A stretch of DNA of 55,639 bases from Candidatus Gastranaerophilales bacterium (GTDB lineage Bacteria; Cyanobacteriota; Vampirovibrionia; Gastranaerophilales; Gastranaerophilaceae), in NCBI GenBank assembly GCA_944325815.1, contig CALVBV010000002.1:1-55639 (forward strand). The letters run 5' to 3'. Under the pieces are notes generated by a model. The model saw only the letters and a list, made by a program, of their open reading frames with translations, had not been told where the DNA came from and did no database searches. The translations under genes were made by a program, and so were the position numbers. Of the stretch, positions 26,163 through 34,241 are shown in pieces (position 1 is the stretch's first letter; every line of letters begins with the position of its first letter).

Positions 26163-26408
26163 AATTTCCCTAACTTCTTCTGGGGTAAATTTTACCGGAA
26201 CATAAAGAATATACGGTTCCAGCTTGCTTGCTTTCTGCTGTCTATACGCATTGTTATTGACATATTTTATTGCTTTATTTATTTGGTCATCATTTTCATT
26301 CTCATACCAATAATCAAAATCAAAAAGATCACTAATTACAAAAGAAATTGAACCGTCATCTTCTTTTTTCATATCATAAATATCCGCTCTATGAAATACT
26401 CCAAACAA
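26151..26408 (-). CDS. Hypothetical protein, possible C-terminal remnant
   Basis: An 85-aa protein with DLFDFDYWYENENDDQINKA and NNNAYRQQKASKLEPYILYV. It looks like the end of a larger beta-alpha domain rather than a full protein, but no family is recognised. No ribosome site is evident. It is 13 bp from the HAD-like gene, suggesting co-transcription. Confidence 0.5.
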   Translation of the reverse strand: MFGVFHRADIYDMKKEDDGSISFVISDLFDFDYWYENENDDQINKAIKYVNNNAYRQQKASKLEPYILYVPVKFTPEEVREILYK

Positions 26409-26421
26409 TACACAACCGATG

Positions 26422-26760
26422 TTATTTCCAATATGGCTTAAAATTTAAAATGTCTTTTAATGCTTGATTATAATCCCCTTTAAAACAAATTGTTCTGTCA
26501 TCGATACAAAGAAAAGACGGAATTTTATTATTTGTCACATCCCTAAAATATTTATCCAAATCATTCTTTATAAGCCACTTACTAGCAAGTAATAAATTAC
26601 GAGAAGTAAATAAATAGAGTTCATTGTCATTAGCCAACCTTTTAATAAAATCCCTTGCACCATCTTTTAAATCAGGAATAAAATTTTCATCAAACTCGGT
26701 TTGCCCATATTGGTTTAAGACACCATCTAAATCTACTAAAATTTTTTTCTTATACATCAT
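26422..26760 (-). CDS. HAD-superfamily hydrolase-like small protein
   Basis: A protein of about 112 aa. ILVDLDGVLNQYG carries the DxD nucleophile motif of HAD phosphatases. ELYLFTSRNL is motif II (T/S), and FLCIDDRTICFKGDY contains the distal acidic pair. The size fits the minimal HAD (no cap domain) seen in phages as 5' nucleotidase-like proteins. The start is ATG 26760 (or 26757); longer in-frame starts would cross into the divergent XRE-3 promoter. The substrate is unknown. Confidence 0.7.
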   Translation of the reverse strand: MMYKKKILVDLDGVLNQYGQTEFDENFIPDLKDGARDFIKRLANDNELYLFTSRNLLLASKWLIKNDLDKYFRDVTNNKIPSFLCIDDRTICFKGDYNQALKDILNFKPYWK

Positions 26761-26789
26761 TGGACTGTCATTCCTGTAAATAAACATCA

Positions 26790-26803
26790 GCATACCACAT
26801 AAT
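26790..26803 (+). promoter_or_regulatory. Candidate promoter/operator of XRE-3 (GCATACCAC)
   Basis: GCATACCAC (26790-26798) and CATAAT (26798-26803) lie 20 nt and 7 nt before the ATG at 26810. The arrangement repeats that of XRE-1 and XRE-2 and lacks a ribosome site. Confidence 0.45.
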
Positions 26804-26809
26804 TGGAAT

Positions 26810-27037
26810 ATGAGTCAAGATAAGATAATTGCAAACAGAGCCATTTTAGCAAAGAATCTAATCCATCTAAGAGCTAAACACAATCTCTCCAGAGAGGAAT
26901 TATCACTAGCTCTGGGTTTTGACAATTCATATATTTCAAAATTAGAAAAATGTAAAATTAATATCACTATTGATAAACTAACCTTAATCTCAAACTATTT
27001 CAATATTGAGTTAAAAGACTTATTTGAAACAGTATAA
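26810..27037 (+). CDS. Small XRE-family HTH regulator (XRE-3)
   Basis: A 75-aa Cro/C1-type HTH protein: LAKNLIHLRAKHNLSREELS, LGFDNSYISKLEKCKINITI and LISNYFNIELKDLF. It is divergent from the HAD-like gene (49 bp between starts) and converges on the minus-strand G-rich element, whose end is 44 bp from its stop codon. It resembles XRE-2 in size and layout but not closely in sequence, so the two islands may carry independent regulators. Confidence 0.85.
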   Translation: MSQDKIIANRAILAKNLIHLRAKHNLSREELSLALGFDNSYISKLEKCKINITIDKLTLISNYFNIELKDLFETV

Positions 27038-27080
27038 TCATCCCACGCTAAGCGACAAACATAGAAAATTTTAAATACAA

Positions 27081-27146
27081 CTCCCCCCACGGAGAGCGCC
27101 AAACTTGTAGCTGCCACTCACCAACCCAATCCATTTACCCCCCCCC
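27081..27146 (-). repeat. Inverted, diverged copy of the ~59-bp G-rich element
   Basis: On the minus strand a run of nine G (27146-27138) is followed by TAAATG, GGTTGGTGAG, CTACAAG, TTGGCG, then CTCTCC-GTGG-GGGGAG. It starts 2 nt after the TAG stop of the 99-aa gene (27150-27148). The hairpin stem is preserved although its bases differ from the other copies, and it holds a U-G pair only in minus-strand RNA. A 28-codon Trp-rich ORF (MDWVGEWQLQ...) begins at its ATG. Confidence 0.85.
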
Positions 27147-27147
27147 A

Positions 27148-27447
27148 CTAGATTTTGTCTTGATTTACTCCTTCAATAATATTAATCTCGGGTTCTATGT
27201 TTTCTATAAGTTCGTTATCAAGCCCAAGCGCAAGCCTGTGCCCTTTTTGGACTTTTGCGATTGAAGAGATTAAAAAATCAAGAGTGGAGACAGCATTTTT
27301 CGGCATGTCCAGACAATCAAACTCCGCAGAGTGTATTTCTCCGGAATAGCCGTTTAGCAGATATTCCAGAATATCCATTGTTTTATCATAAAAAGCAATA
27401 TGCCTTTCATTAACTTTTTTAGATTTTTTTTGTTTTACATCTGACAT
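27148..27447 (-). CDS. Small phage protein (possible small terminase or regulator)
   Basis: A 99-aa charged helical protein: a lysine-rich start (KQKKSKKVNERH), a central FDCLDMPKNAVSTLDFLIS helix pair and an acidic tail. Size and position at the head of the leftward phage genes would fit a small terminase subunit, but no HTH is certain, so function is open. Its TAG stop is followed directly by the G-rich element. Upstream, 27470-27558 holds an imperfect inverted repeat (GACCGGAGATAAGGGGA ... TCCCCGGTC). Confidence 0.5.
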   Translation of the reverse strand: MSDVKQKKSKKVNERHIAFYDKTMDILEYLLNGYSGEIHSAEFDCLDMPKNAVSTLDFLISSIAKVQKGHRLALGLDNELIENIEPEINIIEGVNQDKI

Positions 27448-27565
27448 AATAAGTCCTTTTTAAAATAAAAAAAAGACCGGAGATAAGGGGAAATGCATAA
27501 GAGCATACTACAGAGAGGAGTAATGCGAGAGAGAAAGGTGAAACGAAAATCCCCGGTCAGAAAAT

Positions 27566-27943
27566 TTATAGAGAAGAAGTTTTTACCAGTTCCTTGTTGC
27601 CGTAAAAGTCACAAGCGTACTGTTTTATGTATTCTTTATGTTTAGTCTTTTGCAGTTTATTAATTCCGTAAACCCATCCATAAGGCTTGGATTTGAATTT
27701 TGAACAATTATTTTCGCGCATAGAATACCAAATCTGGTTTCTTAAAGAAAGCATCAAATCATTTGCCCGGATTCCTGAGACGGATTCTTTGTAAACTTCT
27801 CCGTCAAAGCGGAATTGTATAAGCTCAGCCACAGGCTTTGAGCAAATCGGACAAAAACCTATTGAGAGTTTTCTTGATGAAAACAAATCATTATCATACA
27901 AATAATAGACATCATCAGGCTTAAACCTGCAGCAATGACGCAT
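27566..27943 (-). CDS. Hypothetical protein with CxxC pair (phage early/edge gene)
   Basis: A 125-aa protein. RHCCRFKP and GFCPICSKPVAEL suggest a small metal-binding domain (CxxC plus the N-terminal CC). The rest has MRENNCSKFKSKPYGWVYGI. TAGGAGG lies 7 nt before the ATG. It is the rightmost gene of the leftward block. Whether it belongs to the phage is inferred from direction and from the 207-bp gap to the alcohol dehydrogenase, which shows no gene. Confidence 0.55.
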   Translation of the reverse strand: MRHCCRFKPDDVYYLYDNDLFSSRKLSIGFCPICSKPVAELIQFRFDGEVYKESVSGIRANDLMLSLRNQIWYSMRENNCSKFKSKPYGWVYGINKLQKTKHKEYIKQYACDFYGNKELVKTSSL

Positions 27944-28150
27944 AAGAACCTCCTAATTCAATACCAATAAGGGATAGTATCCCCTCATACCCTTCAAAGA
28001 TTTATCCTACGTGGTTTCCCTTGTTTCAAAATCGAGTACAAGAATATACTACAACATTTTGAAAATTCACCACCGAATTGTAAAGAGTTTTTTACATCTA
28101 AACCTAGAGTTCAGTATTTATGGTATTTTAAAAAAGAGGAGGATTGAGAG

Positions 28151-29116
28151 ATGAAAGCTATTGTGTTTGATAAAGAATTAAAACTTGATAAAAATTACCC
28201 GAAGCCGACTCCGAAGGAAGGCGAAGCCCTTATAAGAGTAACCCTTGCAGGGATTTGTAACACTGATTACGAGATAACAAAAGGTTATATGGGATATGTC
28301 GGAGTTTTGGGGCATGAATTTGTGGGGGTAGTTGAAGAGGTTAATGGTGAGGATAAATCTCTTGTCGGCAAAAGAGTTGTTGCAGAGATAAGTTACGGCT
28401 GCAACGACCCTGAGTGTGAATGGTGTGCAAAGAAGAATTACCGCCACTGCCCAAACAGACACACTCTCGGGATTTGGAGAAAAGACGGCTGTTTTGCTGA
28501 ATATATGACAATGCCAACGAATGTTTTGTTTGAAGTTCCTGATAATGTTACAGACGAGCAGGCAGTTTTTGTAGAACCACTTGCTGCAGCATGTGAAATC
28601 ACAGAACAACTTCATATTGAACCAACCCAAAAAGTAGTTGTATTAGGAGACGGAAAGCTCGGGCTTACGACAGCTTTAACATTAAATGCACAAAATTTTG
28701 ATGTTCTTCTTGTAGGAAAGCACCAAAATAAATTGGATATTGCAAAAGCTCAGGGAGTAAAAACCCAATTATTAGAGCACTTTATTCCCGAAAAGAAATA
28801 CGATGTTGTAGTAGAGGCCACAGGTACAGCATCCGGATTTGAAACATCAATGGCATTAACTAAGCCGCGCGGAGTTCTTGTATTAAAAAGTACTGTAGCT
28901 TCCGGAAAAGAACTGAACTTAGCCCCTATAGTAATTGATGAGATTACTGTTTTAGGCTCTCGCTGCGGTCAGTTCGCGCCGGCACTGAGGCTGCTTAAAA
29001 ATAACCGAATCGATTTTACTCCGTTTATCAGCGGAATATACTCAATAGATGACGCAGTGGAAGCGTTTGAAGCAAATAAAGCAAAAGACACTTTAAAGAT
29101 ATTAATTAGAATATAA
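28151..29116 (+). CDS. Zinc-dependent alcohol dehydrogenase-like MDR oxidoreductase
   Basis: A 321-aa protein of the medium-chain dehydrogenase family. LAGICNTDYEI supplies the first zinc Cys, GVLGHEFVG the catalytic His/Glu. The CNDPECEWCAKKNYRHC segment has four Cys for the structural zinc. The Rossmann nucleotide-binding region is VVVLGDGKLG. It is short for the family (usually ~340-350 aa). The substrate is not predictable. A GAGGAGG site lies 8 nt before the ATG. It stands alone before a strong bidirectional terminator. Confidence 0.9.
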   Translation: MKAIVFDKELKLDKNYPKPTPKEGEALIRVTLAGICNTDYEITKGYMGYVGVLGHEFVGVVEEVNGEDKSLVGKRVVAEISYGCNDPECEWCAKKNYRHCPNRHTLGIWRKDGCFAEYMTMPTNVLFEVPDNVTDEQAVFVEPLAAACEITEQLHIEPTQKVVVLGDGKLGLTTALTLNAQNFDVLLVGKHQNKLDIAKAQGVKTQLLEHFIPEKKYDVVVEATGTASGFETSMALTKPRGVLVLKSTVASGKELNLAPIVIDEITVLGSRCGQFAPALRLLKNNRIDFTPFISGIYSIDDAVEAFEANKAKDTLKILIRI

Positions 29117-29127
29117 AAGAGCATAAC

Positions 29128-29160
29128 AAAAAGGCGGACTTTTAAAAGTCCGCCTTTTTT
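29128..29160. terminator. Bidirectional Rho-independent terminator
   Basis: A near-perfect palindrome AAAAAGGCGGACTTTT / AAAAGTCCGCCTTTTTT lies between convergent genes (alcohol dehydrogenase and HEAT protein). It has T-runs on both strands. Confidence 0.9.
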
Positions 29161-29173
29161 ATTTACTTACATC

Positions 29174-30031
29174 TTAAAATGTTTGAACAGGTTTTTTCTG
29201 CTGAGTAGCACCCGGGATAGCCTGCCAATTTGCAGCCATAATCTTTTTGAAAGATTTCAAAGCTGTATCTTCAAGTTCTCCGAGCTCTTCTGCTTCCATA
29301 ATCAATTCTCTTAAAGGAAGCAATGCTCTTTGGTCTCTTAAAACGCCCAAAGCTGCTGCAGCACCGGCTCTTACTAAATCGTTTTCAGAGCGATTTTTCA
29401 TAACATCAATCAATGCAGGAACAGCTTTTGTATCATTCAATTTACCTAAAGAAGTTACTGCATAAATTCTTACGTTAACCCATTCGTCATAAAGCATATT
29501 GATAATTTTATCAACACATTTTTTGTTTCCGATTTCACCTAATGCTCTTGTTGCGTCGCATCTTACATTAACTTTTTCGTGATCCAGAGACTTCATTAAA
29601 GCATCTGTAGCAACATCACCAATTTCGATAAGAGCATCAGTTGCGGTAATACAAACCTGAGAGTTTTCATCATTAAGAGCTTCGACCAGCGGTTCAACAA
29701 CGATTTTACCGCCCAATCTGCCGAGAGCACGAGCAGCTCTAACTCTTACGTCAACGTTACGGTCTTCTCTTAAAGATTCAATTAAGTGTTCTGTTGCTTT
29801 AGAATCGCCCAATTCACCTAATGCACGAGCGGCATATAAACGAACAGAACCGTTTTTATCGTTTTTAAGAACATTAATTAATGGTTCAACAGCTTTGGAA
29901 TCACCCATCTCGCCTAAAACACGAGCAGCATTATATCTAACTTTTTCAGAGCTTGATGTCATAAGATCATTAATCAATTCCTGAAATGTCTTTTTTACCT
30001 GTTTTTTCTTGCTGTTTACTGTAATTGCCAT
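29174..30031 (-). CDS. HEAT-repeat (PBS-lyase-like) protein
   Basis: A 285-aa soluble protein of about seven HEAT_2-type repeats, for example VRYNAARVLGEMGDSKAVEP and VRVRAARALGRLGGK. Cyanobacteria use similar repeats in phycobilin lyases, but HEAT arrays are general binding scaffolds, so a pigment role is not implied. A ribosome site (GGAGGTAAC) precedes the start. The gap 30032-30322 upstream is AT-rich and shows no gene, only an ATTATA-type direct repeat (30248-30273). Confidence 0.85.
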   Translation of the reverse strand: MAITVNSKKKQVKKTFQELINDLMTSSSEKVRYNAARVLGEMGDSKAVEPLINVLKNDKNGSVRLYAARALGELGDSKATEHLIESLREDRNVDVRVRAARALGRLGGKIVVEPLVEALNDENSQVCITATDALIEIGDVATDALMKSLDHEKVNVRCDATRALGEIGNKKCVDKIINMLYDEWVNVRIYAVTSLGKLNDTKAVPALIDVMKNRSENDLVRAGAAAALGVLRDQRALLPLRELIMEAEELGELEDTALKSFKKIMAANWQAIPGATQQKKPVQTF

Positions 30032-30322
30032 ACACGTTACCTCCGATATGTAAACATACTTTTAACTTCTACACAGTAATATAAAGTTTTGTTATTTAAA
30101 AAAATTGCCTTTATCTTTCGATTTGTTAAATTTTTGTTACATTCCCTAAATAATTAGGGTAAAATTTACACTTAATCTCGGTAGTATTAATATACCATAT
30201 TTTTACATATTTATGACTAGTCTTCCAGATAATTTTACAAAACTTAATTATAATTATAATTATAATACTTCTGTAATTAAGTTATATTGAGGAAAATCCG
30301 GGTTTAAGAAACTTTACATTTA

Positions 30323-31972
30323 TTACTCACCAGGGATAGTAATACAAAACTCGCTTCCTTTATTTAATTTCGTCTTAACTCCGATTTTTCCTTTATGCTT
30401 TTCAATAATTTTTTGAGAAATCGCAAGCCCTAAGCCGGTTCCAACCCCTGCACCTTTTGTAGTGTATCCCGCAAAAAATATTTTCTCCGGCTCTTTTATT
30501 CCGCAGCCGTTATCTTTAATTTTCACAATGAGATTCTTCTTTTTGAATGCTGTGTCAATAGTAATTATGCCGTCACCTTTTATTGCGTGGACAGCGTTTA
30601 CAAGGATATTCATAAAGACCTGGTTTAGCATGTTCGGATAACACTTTATCGGCGGAAGTTTGCCGTAATTCTTTACAACATTTATTCTGTTTTTAAGTTC
30701 GTGCCGGATTAAATCCAGAGTTAAATCCAATTCTTTATTTATATCAGCTTCCTGCAATTCTGCCTCATCAAGCCGAACAAATTTCCGCAGTGAAACAACC
30801 AGACGGTTTATACGCTCAACAGCTTCTCTGTCTACATTATTAACATCCGTAAGAATTTCCTTAATATCAGAATCTTCAATTTTTCCAAGCAGTTTAGCAG
30901 CAATTTCATTATTCGATTTTATTGAAGCAACCGGAGTATTAATTTCATGCGCAACGCCTGCAACGAGCTGGCCTAATGATGCCATTTTTTCGGAATTTAT
31001 AAGCTGCAGCTGCGTTTCTTTAAGTTCGTTCAGAGCTTTTGTTAAATCTTTAACCATTATTGCATTTTTTTGGTATTGTTTAGCTTGAATAATTGCATTG
31101 CCAAGCTGTGATGAGACACCTTCCAGCACTTCGAGTGTGTCATCAAGTTTTGTCTTTTGCTTAGTTGAAAGTACTATTATACCTAATAACTTATTAAGAT
31201 GATAAACCGGCATTACAATTCTCTGCACAGATTCTCTAAACGGTTTAGCCTCTTTGTATTCTTTTATGCACATTGTGCAGGAAACTTTACCGGAATTAAT
31301 ATATTTATTTATGTCTTTATCAAATGAAACTGTTTTATTAATATCTTTTTTTTCAAGAGATTCAGTGATAACAAAATGATTTTCATGATCAGAAGAAGCG
31401 TAGTAAGCCCGAAAAGCGCCAAACATCTGCGATAATTCTTTTAAGGCCGAAATCAGTATTACGGAAGTATCGATTGATTCTCTTATAATATTAGAAATAT
31501 TATTAAGCAGAAGAAGTTTCATTGCCTGAGACTGTGCCTGAAGTTTAACTTTTGAAAGCGTTTTATTTTCACCTTCAAGAAGCGCTATTTTTTTCTGAAA
31601 ATTCTGGGTTCTTTGCATACAATTTTCAAGTGCAATTTTTGCGGTCACATCTGTAAAAAATATTATTGTATAATTACTTTTTTTAGTTGTATTCATATCA
31701 TAATAAAAGTAATCATTATTAGAAGTCTGATATGTAACATGTGCAGAAAAATCTTCTCTTGATGCGGTTGCCTGCAGGATAGGAGAGTGGACACTCACGT
31801 CATTGCTAACAAGCGCACATACATTATAATTCAATTTGTGCGAGAATTTTTTGATATTTTGAAAATCGGGAAAAATTCTCTTAAACACATTATTCATAAA
31901 AACGGTTTCATTATTTTCATTCAAAACAATAACCGCGCTGTTAAATTTATTAAATAAATCAAACTTCCCCAT
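30323..31972 (-). CDS. PAS/GAF-type sensor histidine kinase (soluble)
   Basis: A 549-aa protein without membrane spans. The order is an N-terminal PAS-like domain (AVIVLNENNETVFMNNVFKR), a coiled coil, a GAF-like domain (about 160-300, with a CTMCIKEY cysteine pair), another coiled coil and the kinase core. The H-box is LVAGVAHEINTPVASIK, with phospho-accepting His about 342. The ATPase domain has the N-box NAVHAI, DNGCGI and GVGTGLGLAI. It ends soon after, so it has no receiver. No response regulator is adjacent. The CxxC pair in the GAF region could sense redox or metal (inference). Confidence 0.88.
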   Translation of the reverse strand: MGKFDLFNKFNSAVIVLNENNETVFMNNVFKRIFPDFQNIKKFSHKLNYNVCALVSNDVSVHSPILQATASREDFSAHVTYQTSNNDYFYYDMNTTKKSNYTIIFFTDVTAKIALENCMQRTQNFQKKIALLEGENKTLSKVKLQAQSQAMKLLLLNNISNIIRESIDTSVILISALKELSQMFGAFRAYYASSDHENHFVITESLEKKDINKTVSFDKDINKYINSGKVSCTMCIKEYKEAKPFRESVQRIVMPVYHLNKLLGIIVLSTKQKTKLDDTLEVLEGVSSQLGNAIIQAKQYQKNAIMVKDLTKALNELKETQLQLINSEKMASLGQLVAGVAHEINTPVASIKSNNEIAAKLLGKIEDSDIKEILTDVNNVDREAVERINRLVVSLRKFVRLDEAELQEADINKELDLTLDLIRHELKNRINVVKNYGKLPPIKCYPNMLNQVFMNILVNAVHAIKGDGIITIDTAFKKKNLIVKIKDNGCGIKEPEKIFFAGYTTKGAGVGTGLGLAISQKIIEKHKGKIGVKTKLNKGSEFCITIPGE

Positions 31973-32066
31973 AACTATATTATATAGTCACTAAGAATAA
32001 GAAGCAATAAAGTTTTTACAGATTTTTGGTAAAATCAAATAATCCTGCTATAATATAATAGGGTCG

Positions 32067-32075
32067 TGTTATAAT
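32067..32075 (+). promoter_or_regulatory. Extended -10 promoter upstream of fliL
   Basis: TGTTATAAT, a perfect extended -10 box without a clear -35, lies about 80 nt before the fliL ATG. A second TATAAT occurs at 32123-32128. Either could drive the fliL-fliM-fliN operon. Confidence 0.45.
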
Positions 32076-32156
32076 CAGACAAATACTCCAAATAATGGTA
32101 GTAAAGAATAATATTGAGCTGATATAATACTAAATGTAGTATAAGTGGAGAAAAGT

Positions 32157-32765
32157 ATGGCTGAAAACGAAAAACCCTCTGATGGTAAACAGCAGGATTT
32201 AACAAAATTTATAGGAATTGTGCTTGCGGCGATGGCGATTCTTTTTATTGTATCAACAGGTGTAAATTACGTTCTTATAGATAATTTGGTAACTCAAAGA
32301 GTAAATAATATATCTGTTTCTCAAGAAGAGCTGGGCGAAGAAGATGCTTCGGAAGACGAGCTTCAAAAGGGAATTATTGTAGATTTAGGCGACTTTATTC
32401 TGAATCTTTGCGATGAAAGTCAGAAAAAATATTTGAAGGTAAATGTAGCAATAGAAGTCTCCAAAAAAGATACGGATTTCCCTGCTGAAACAGAAGAGAC
32501 GAAAAGCAGCGGAGGCCATGGCGGTCACGGTGCAGCTGCGCCTGCTGTTGACCCGATGGAAGCAATACAAAATGAAATGAATCAGTATAAGCCGGCAATC
32601 AGAGATGCCGTTATCACAAACTTATCGAGCAAGACTTCTACAGAGCTCGCAACCGCAGCCGGCAAAGAGCTTGCAAAAGAACAGATTACAAACGATATAA
32701 ATTCTATCTTGGGCGGCGAAAGAGAAGTATTAAGAGTAAGTTTCGGACAATTTATTATTCAATAG
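32157..32765 (+). CDS. fliL: Flagellar basal-body protein FliL
   Basis: A 202-aa protein. The ATG at 32157 is chosen because GTGGAG at 32145 is better read as its ribosome site than as an in-frame GTG start. One membrane span (about 17-40, FIGIVLAAMAILFIVSTGVN) is followed by the FliL domain (IVDLGDFILNLCDES, YLKVNVAIEVS) and the C-terminal INSILGGEREVLRVSFGQFI. FliL supports stator function around the motor. A His/Gly/Ala stretch near 120 (GGHGGHGAAA) is an odd insertion. It is 7 bp from fliM. Confidence 0.9.
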   Translation: MAENEKPSDGKQQDLTKFIGIVLAAMAILFIVSTGVNYVLIDNLVTQRVNNISVSQEELGEEDASEDELQKGIIVDLGDFILNLCDESQKKYLKVNVAIEVSKKDTDFPAETEETKSSGGHGGHGAAAPAVDPMEAIQNEMNQYKPAIRDAVITNLSSKTSTELATAAGKELAKEQITNDINSILGGEREVLRVSFGQFIIQ

Positions 32766-32772
32766 GGTAAAA

Positions 32773-33756
32773 ATGGCAGAAAATATAAGCAACAACTTAA
32801 TAACGCCAATGGATAATTTAGACGAAGATTTTTCGGATTCGGAACATAAGAGCTACAAGCTGTATAACTTCCGGCGTCCGGACAAATTTTCTAAAGATAA
32901 TCTGAGAGCATTAAGAGATATTCACAGAGAGTTTTCCAAAGCAATATCCTTGATACTAAGCGGTTATCTCCGTATGCGTGTAGAAATTGAGATTGTCTCT
33001 GTTGACCAATTGACTTATGAAGAATTTGTCCGTTCAATGCCCTCTCCGATTAGCGTCGGAGTGTTTGAATTTGAGCCTCTGTCAGGTCAAATCCTTTTGG
33101 GGATAAGCTTTGAAGTTATTTCCTGTATTGTTAACAGAATGCTCGGCGGAGGCGGAACTATTGAGGCGCAGACAAGAGAACTTACCGATATAGAAAAAGC
33201 TCTTGCCAAAAAAGTTATTAATATAATTATTAAATCTCTTGAAGATTCCTGGAATGCGATTATTCCTGTTACAGGGAAATTTATAAGCCTGGATGATAAC
33301 TATCAGTCAATTCAGGTAGCAACCGCCGGAGAAATCGTTGCACTTTTAACATTTGAAGTTCAAATTCAGGGTAAACATTTTGGTTTATTCAGTATTTGTT
33401 TCCCTTATCCAGTATTGGAAACCGTTCTCGGGCATTTAAGCACCCAGCATATTTTCCAGACAAAAGGTTTAGTCGCTTCAAATGATGAGCGGATGAAGAT
33501 GATTTCCAAAATCAATTCTTCAACCGTAGATTTACGCGTTCAATTCGGCTCTTGTAATATAACTCTGGATGATTTTTTACAGCTAACAGAAGGTGATATT
33601 ATTAAACTTGATAATAAGGTTAAGGATGATTTAATCGTACTTGTAAACGGGGAAAAGAAATTTTTTGCACGTCCGGGTACAATGAAAGATAAAATTTGTG
33701 TTAAAATAACAGATGTCTATGATGAGATGCACGAATTATTAAGAAACTATTTTTAG
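32773..33756 (+). CDS. fliM: Flagellar motor switch protein FliM
   Basis: A 327-aa C-ring protein. The middle domain is recognisable from RALRDIHREFSKAISLILSG, GQILLGISFEVISCIVNRML and the GGGG loop, and the C-terminal SpoA domain from about residue 250 (INSSTVDLRVQFGSCNITLD). The N-terminus lacks a clean LSQxEIDALL CheY-P binding motif; the corresponding stretch reads NNLITPMDNLDEDF. It is 11 bp before fliN. Confidence 0.93.
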   Translation: MAENISNNLITPMDNLDEDFSDSEHKSYKLYNFRRPDKFSKDNLRALRDIHREFSKAISLILSGYLRMRVEIEIVSVDQLTYEEFVRSMPSPISVGVFEFEPLSGQILLGISFEVISCIVNRMLGGGGTIEAQTRELTDIEKALAKKVINIIIKSLEDSWNAIIPVTGKFISLDDNYQSIQVATAGEIVALLTFEVQIQGKHFGLFSICFPYPVLETVLGHLSTQHIFQTKGLVASNDERMKMISKINSSTVDLRVQFGSCNITLDDFLQLTEGDIIKLDNKVKDDLIVLVNGEKKFFARPGTMKDKICVKITDVYDEMHELLRNYF

Positions 33757-33767
33757 AGAGGTTTTAG

Positions 33768-34241
33768 ATGATAGATGATGAAGATTTAACTCCGGAAGAA
33801 GATAATTCAATCGAAAATACCGAAGCTGATATTGAAGAGATGGAAATTCCTCAAGAACATGTCGCACCTCATGATGAACACGCAAAGGGCGAAACAGTAA
33901 CTGTACAGCCGGTACAGTTTGCGTCTTTTGAAGATTTAGACCAGGTGCAGGGGCCGCAGAATCAGAATTTAAACATTCTTTTGGATGTAAAACTACAGTT
34001 AACGGTAGAGCTTGGTAAAACAGAGCTTCCGATAAAAAAAGTTTTAGAGCTGACAAAAGGTTCAATTGTAACTTTGAATAAAGCGGCCGGCGAGCCTGTA
34101 GAACTTTATGCAAACGGTAAGCTGATAGCATACGGCGAAGTTGTTGTAATAGAGGATAATTTCGGGCTGAGAATTACCCACATTACAGATCCTGCAAGAC
34201 GCTTAAATACTTTAAACAGCGGATCCAATAAAGAGGATTAG
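33768..34241 (+). CDS. fliN: Flagellar motor switch protein FliN
   Basis: A 157-aa protein with a long acidic N-terminal tail (about 60 residues) and a C-terminal SpoA domain. The SpoA part reads LLDVKLQLTVELGKTELPIK, VLELTKGSIVTLNKAAGEPV and VVVIEDNFGLRI. FliN forms the lower C-ring and binds the export apparatus. No other flagellar gene follows in the window, so the remaining machinery must lie elsewhere. Confidence 0.93.
   Translation: MIDDEDLTPEEDNSIENTEADIEEMEIPQEHVAPHDEHAKGETVTVQPVQFASFEDLDQVQGPQNQNLNILLDVKLQLTVELGKTELPIKKVLELTKGSIVTLNKAAGEPVELYANGKLIAYGEVVVIEDNFGLRITHITDPARRLNTLNSGSNKED

Larger units (their letters stand above)
11786..27943. mobile_element. Compact podovirus-like virion module (prophage remnant or domesticated particle locus)
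   Basis: A block of about 16 kb carries leftward virion genes: portal, scaffold, major capsid, head protein, virion lysozyme, head-tail adaptor, gp10-like stabiliser, ejection-type protein, fibres, DUF1353 and large terminase. The set and order resemble short-tailed P22-like phages, except that the terminase is last. No integrase, recombinase, replication, antirepressor or clear holin-endolysin pair is visible, and no att direct repeats were found by eye at the edges. Two islands (18177-19870 and 25632-27150) interrupt the leftward operon and carry XRE regulators on the plus strand. The boundaries given are those of the outermost phage-type genes. Confidence 0.8.

Noticed and set aside
11720-28150. 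att direct repeats bounding the phage block
   Set aside because: Comparing the gaps at both ends by eye gave no convincing identical core; a computed search would be needed.
33739-34131. 130-aa ORF antisense to fliN
   Set aside because: Lies fully opposite a well-supported fliN with no recognisable domain or ribosome site.
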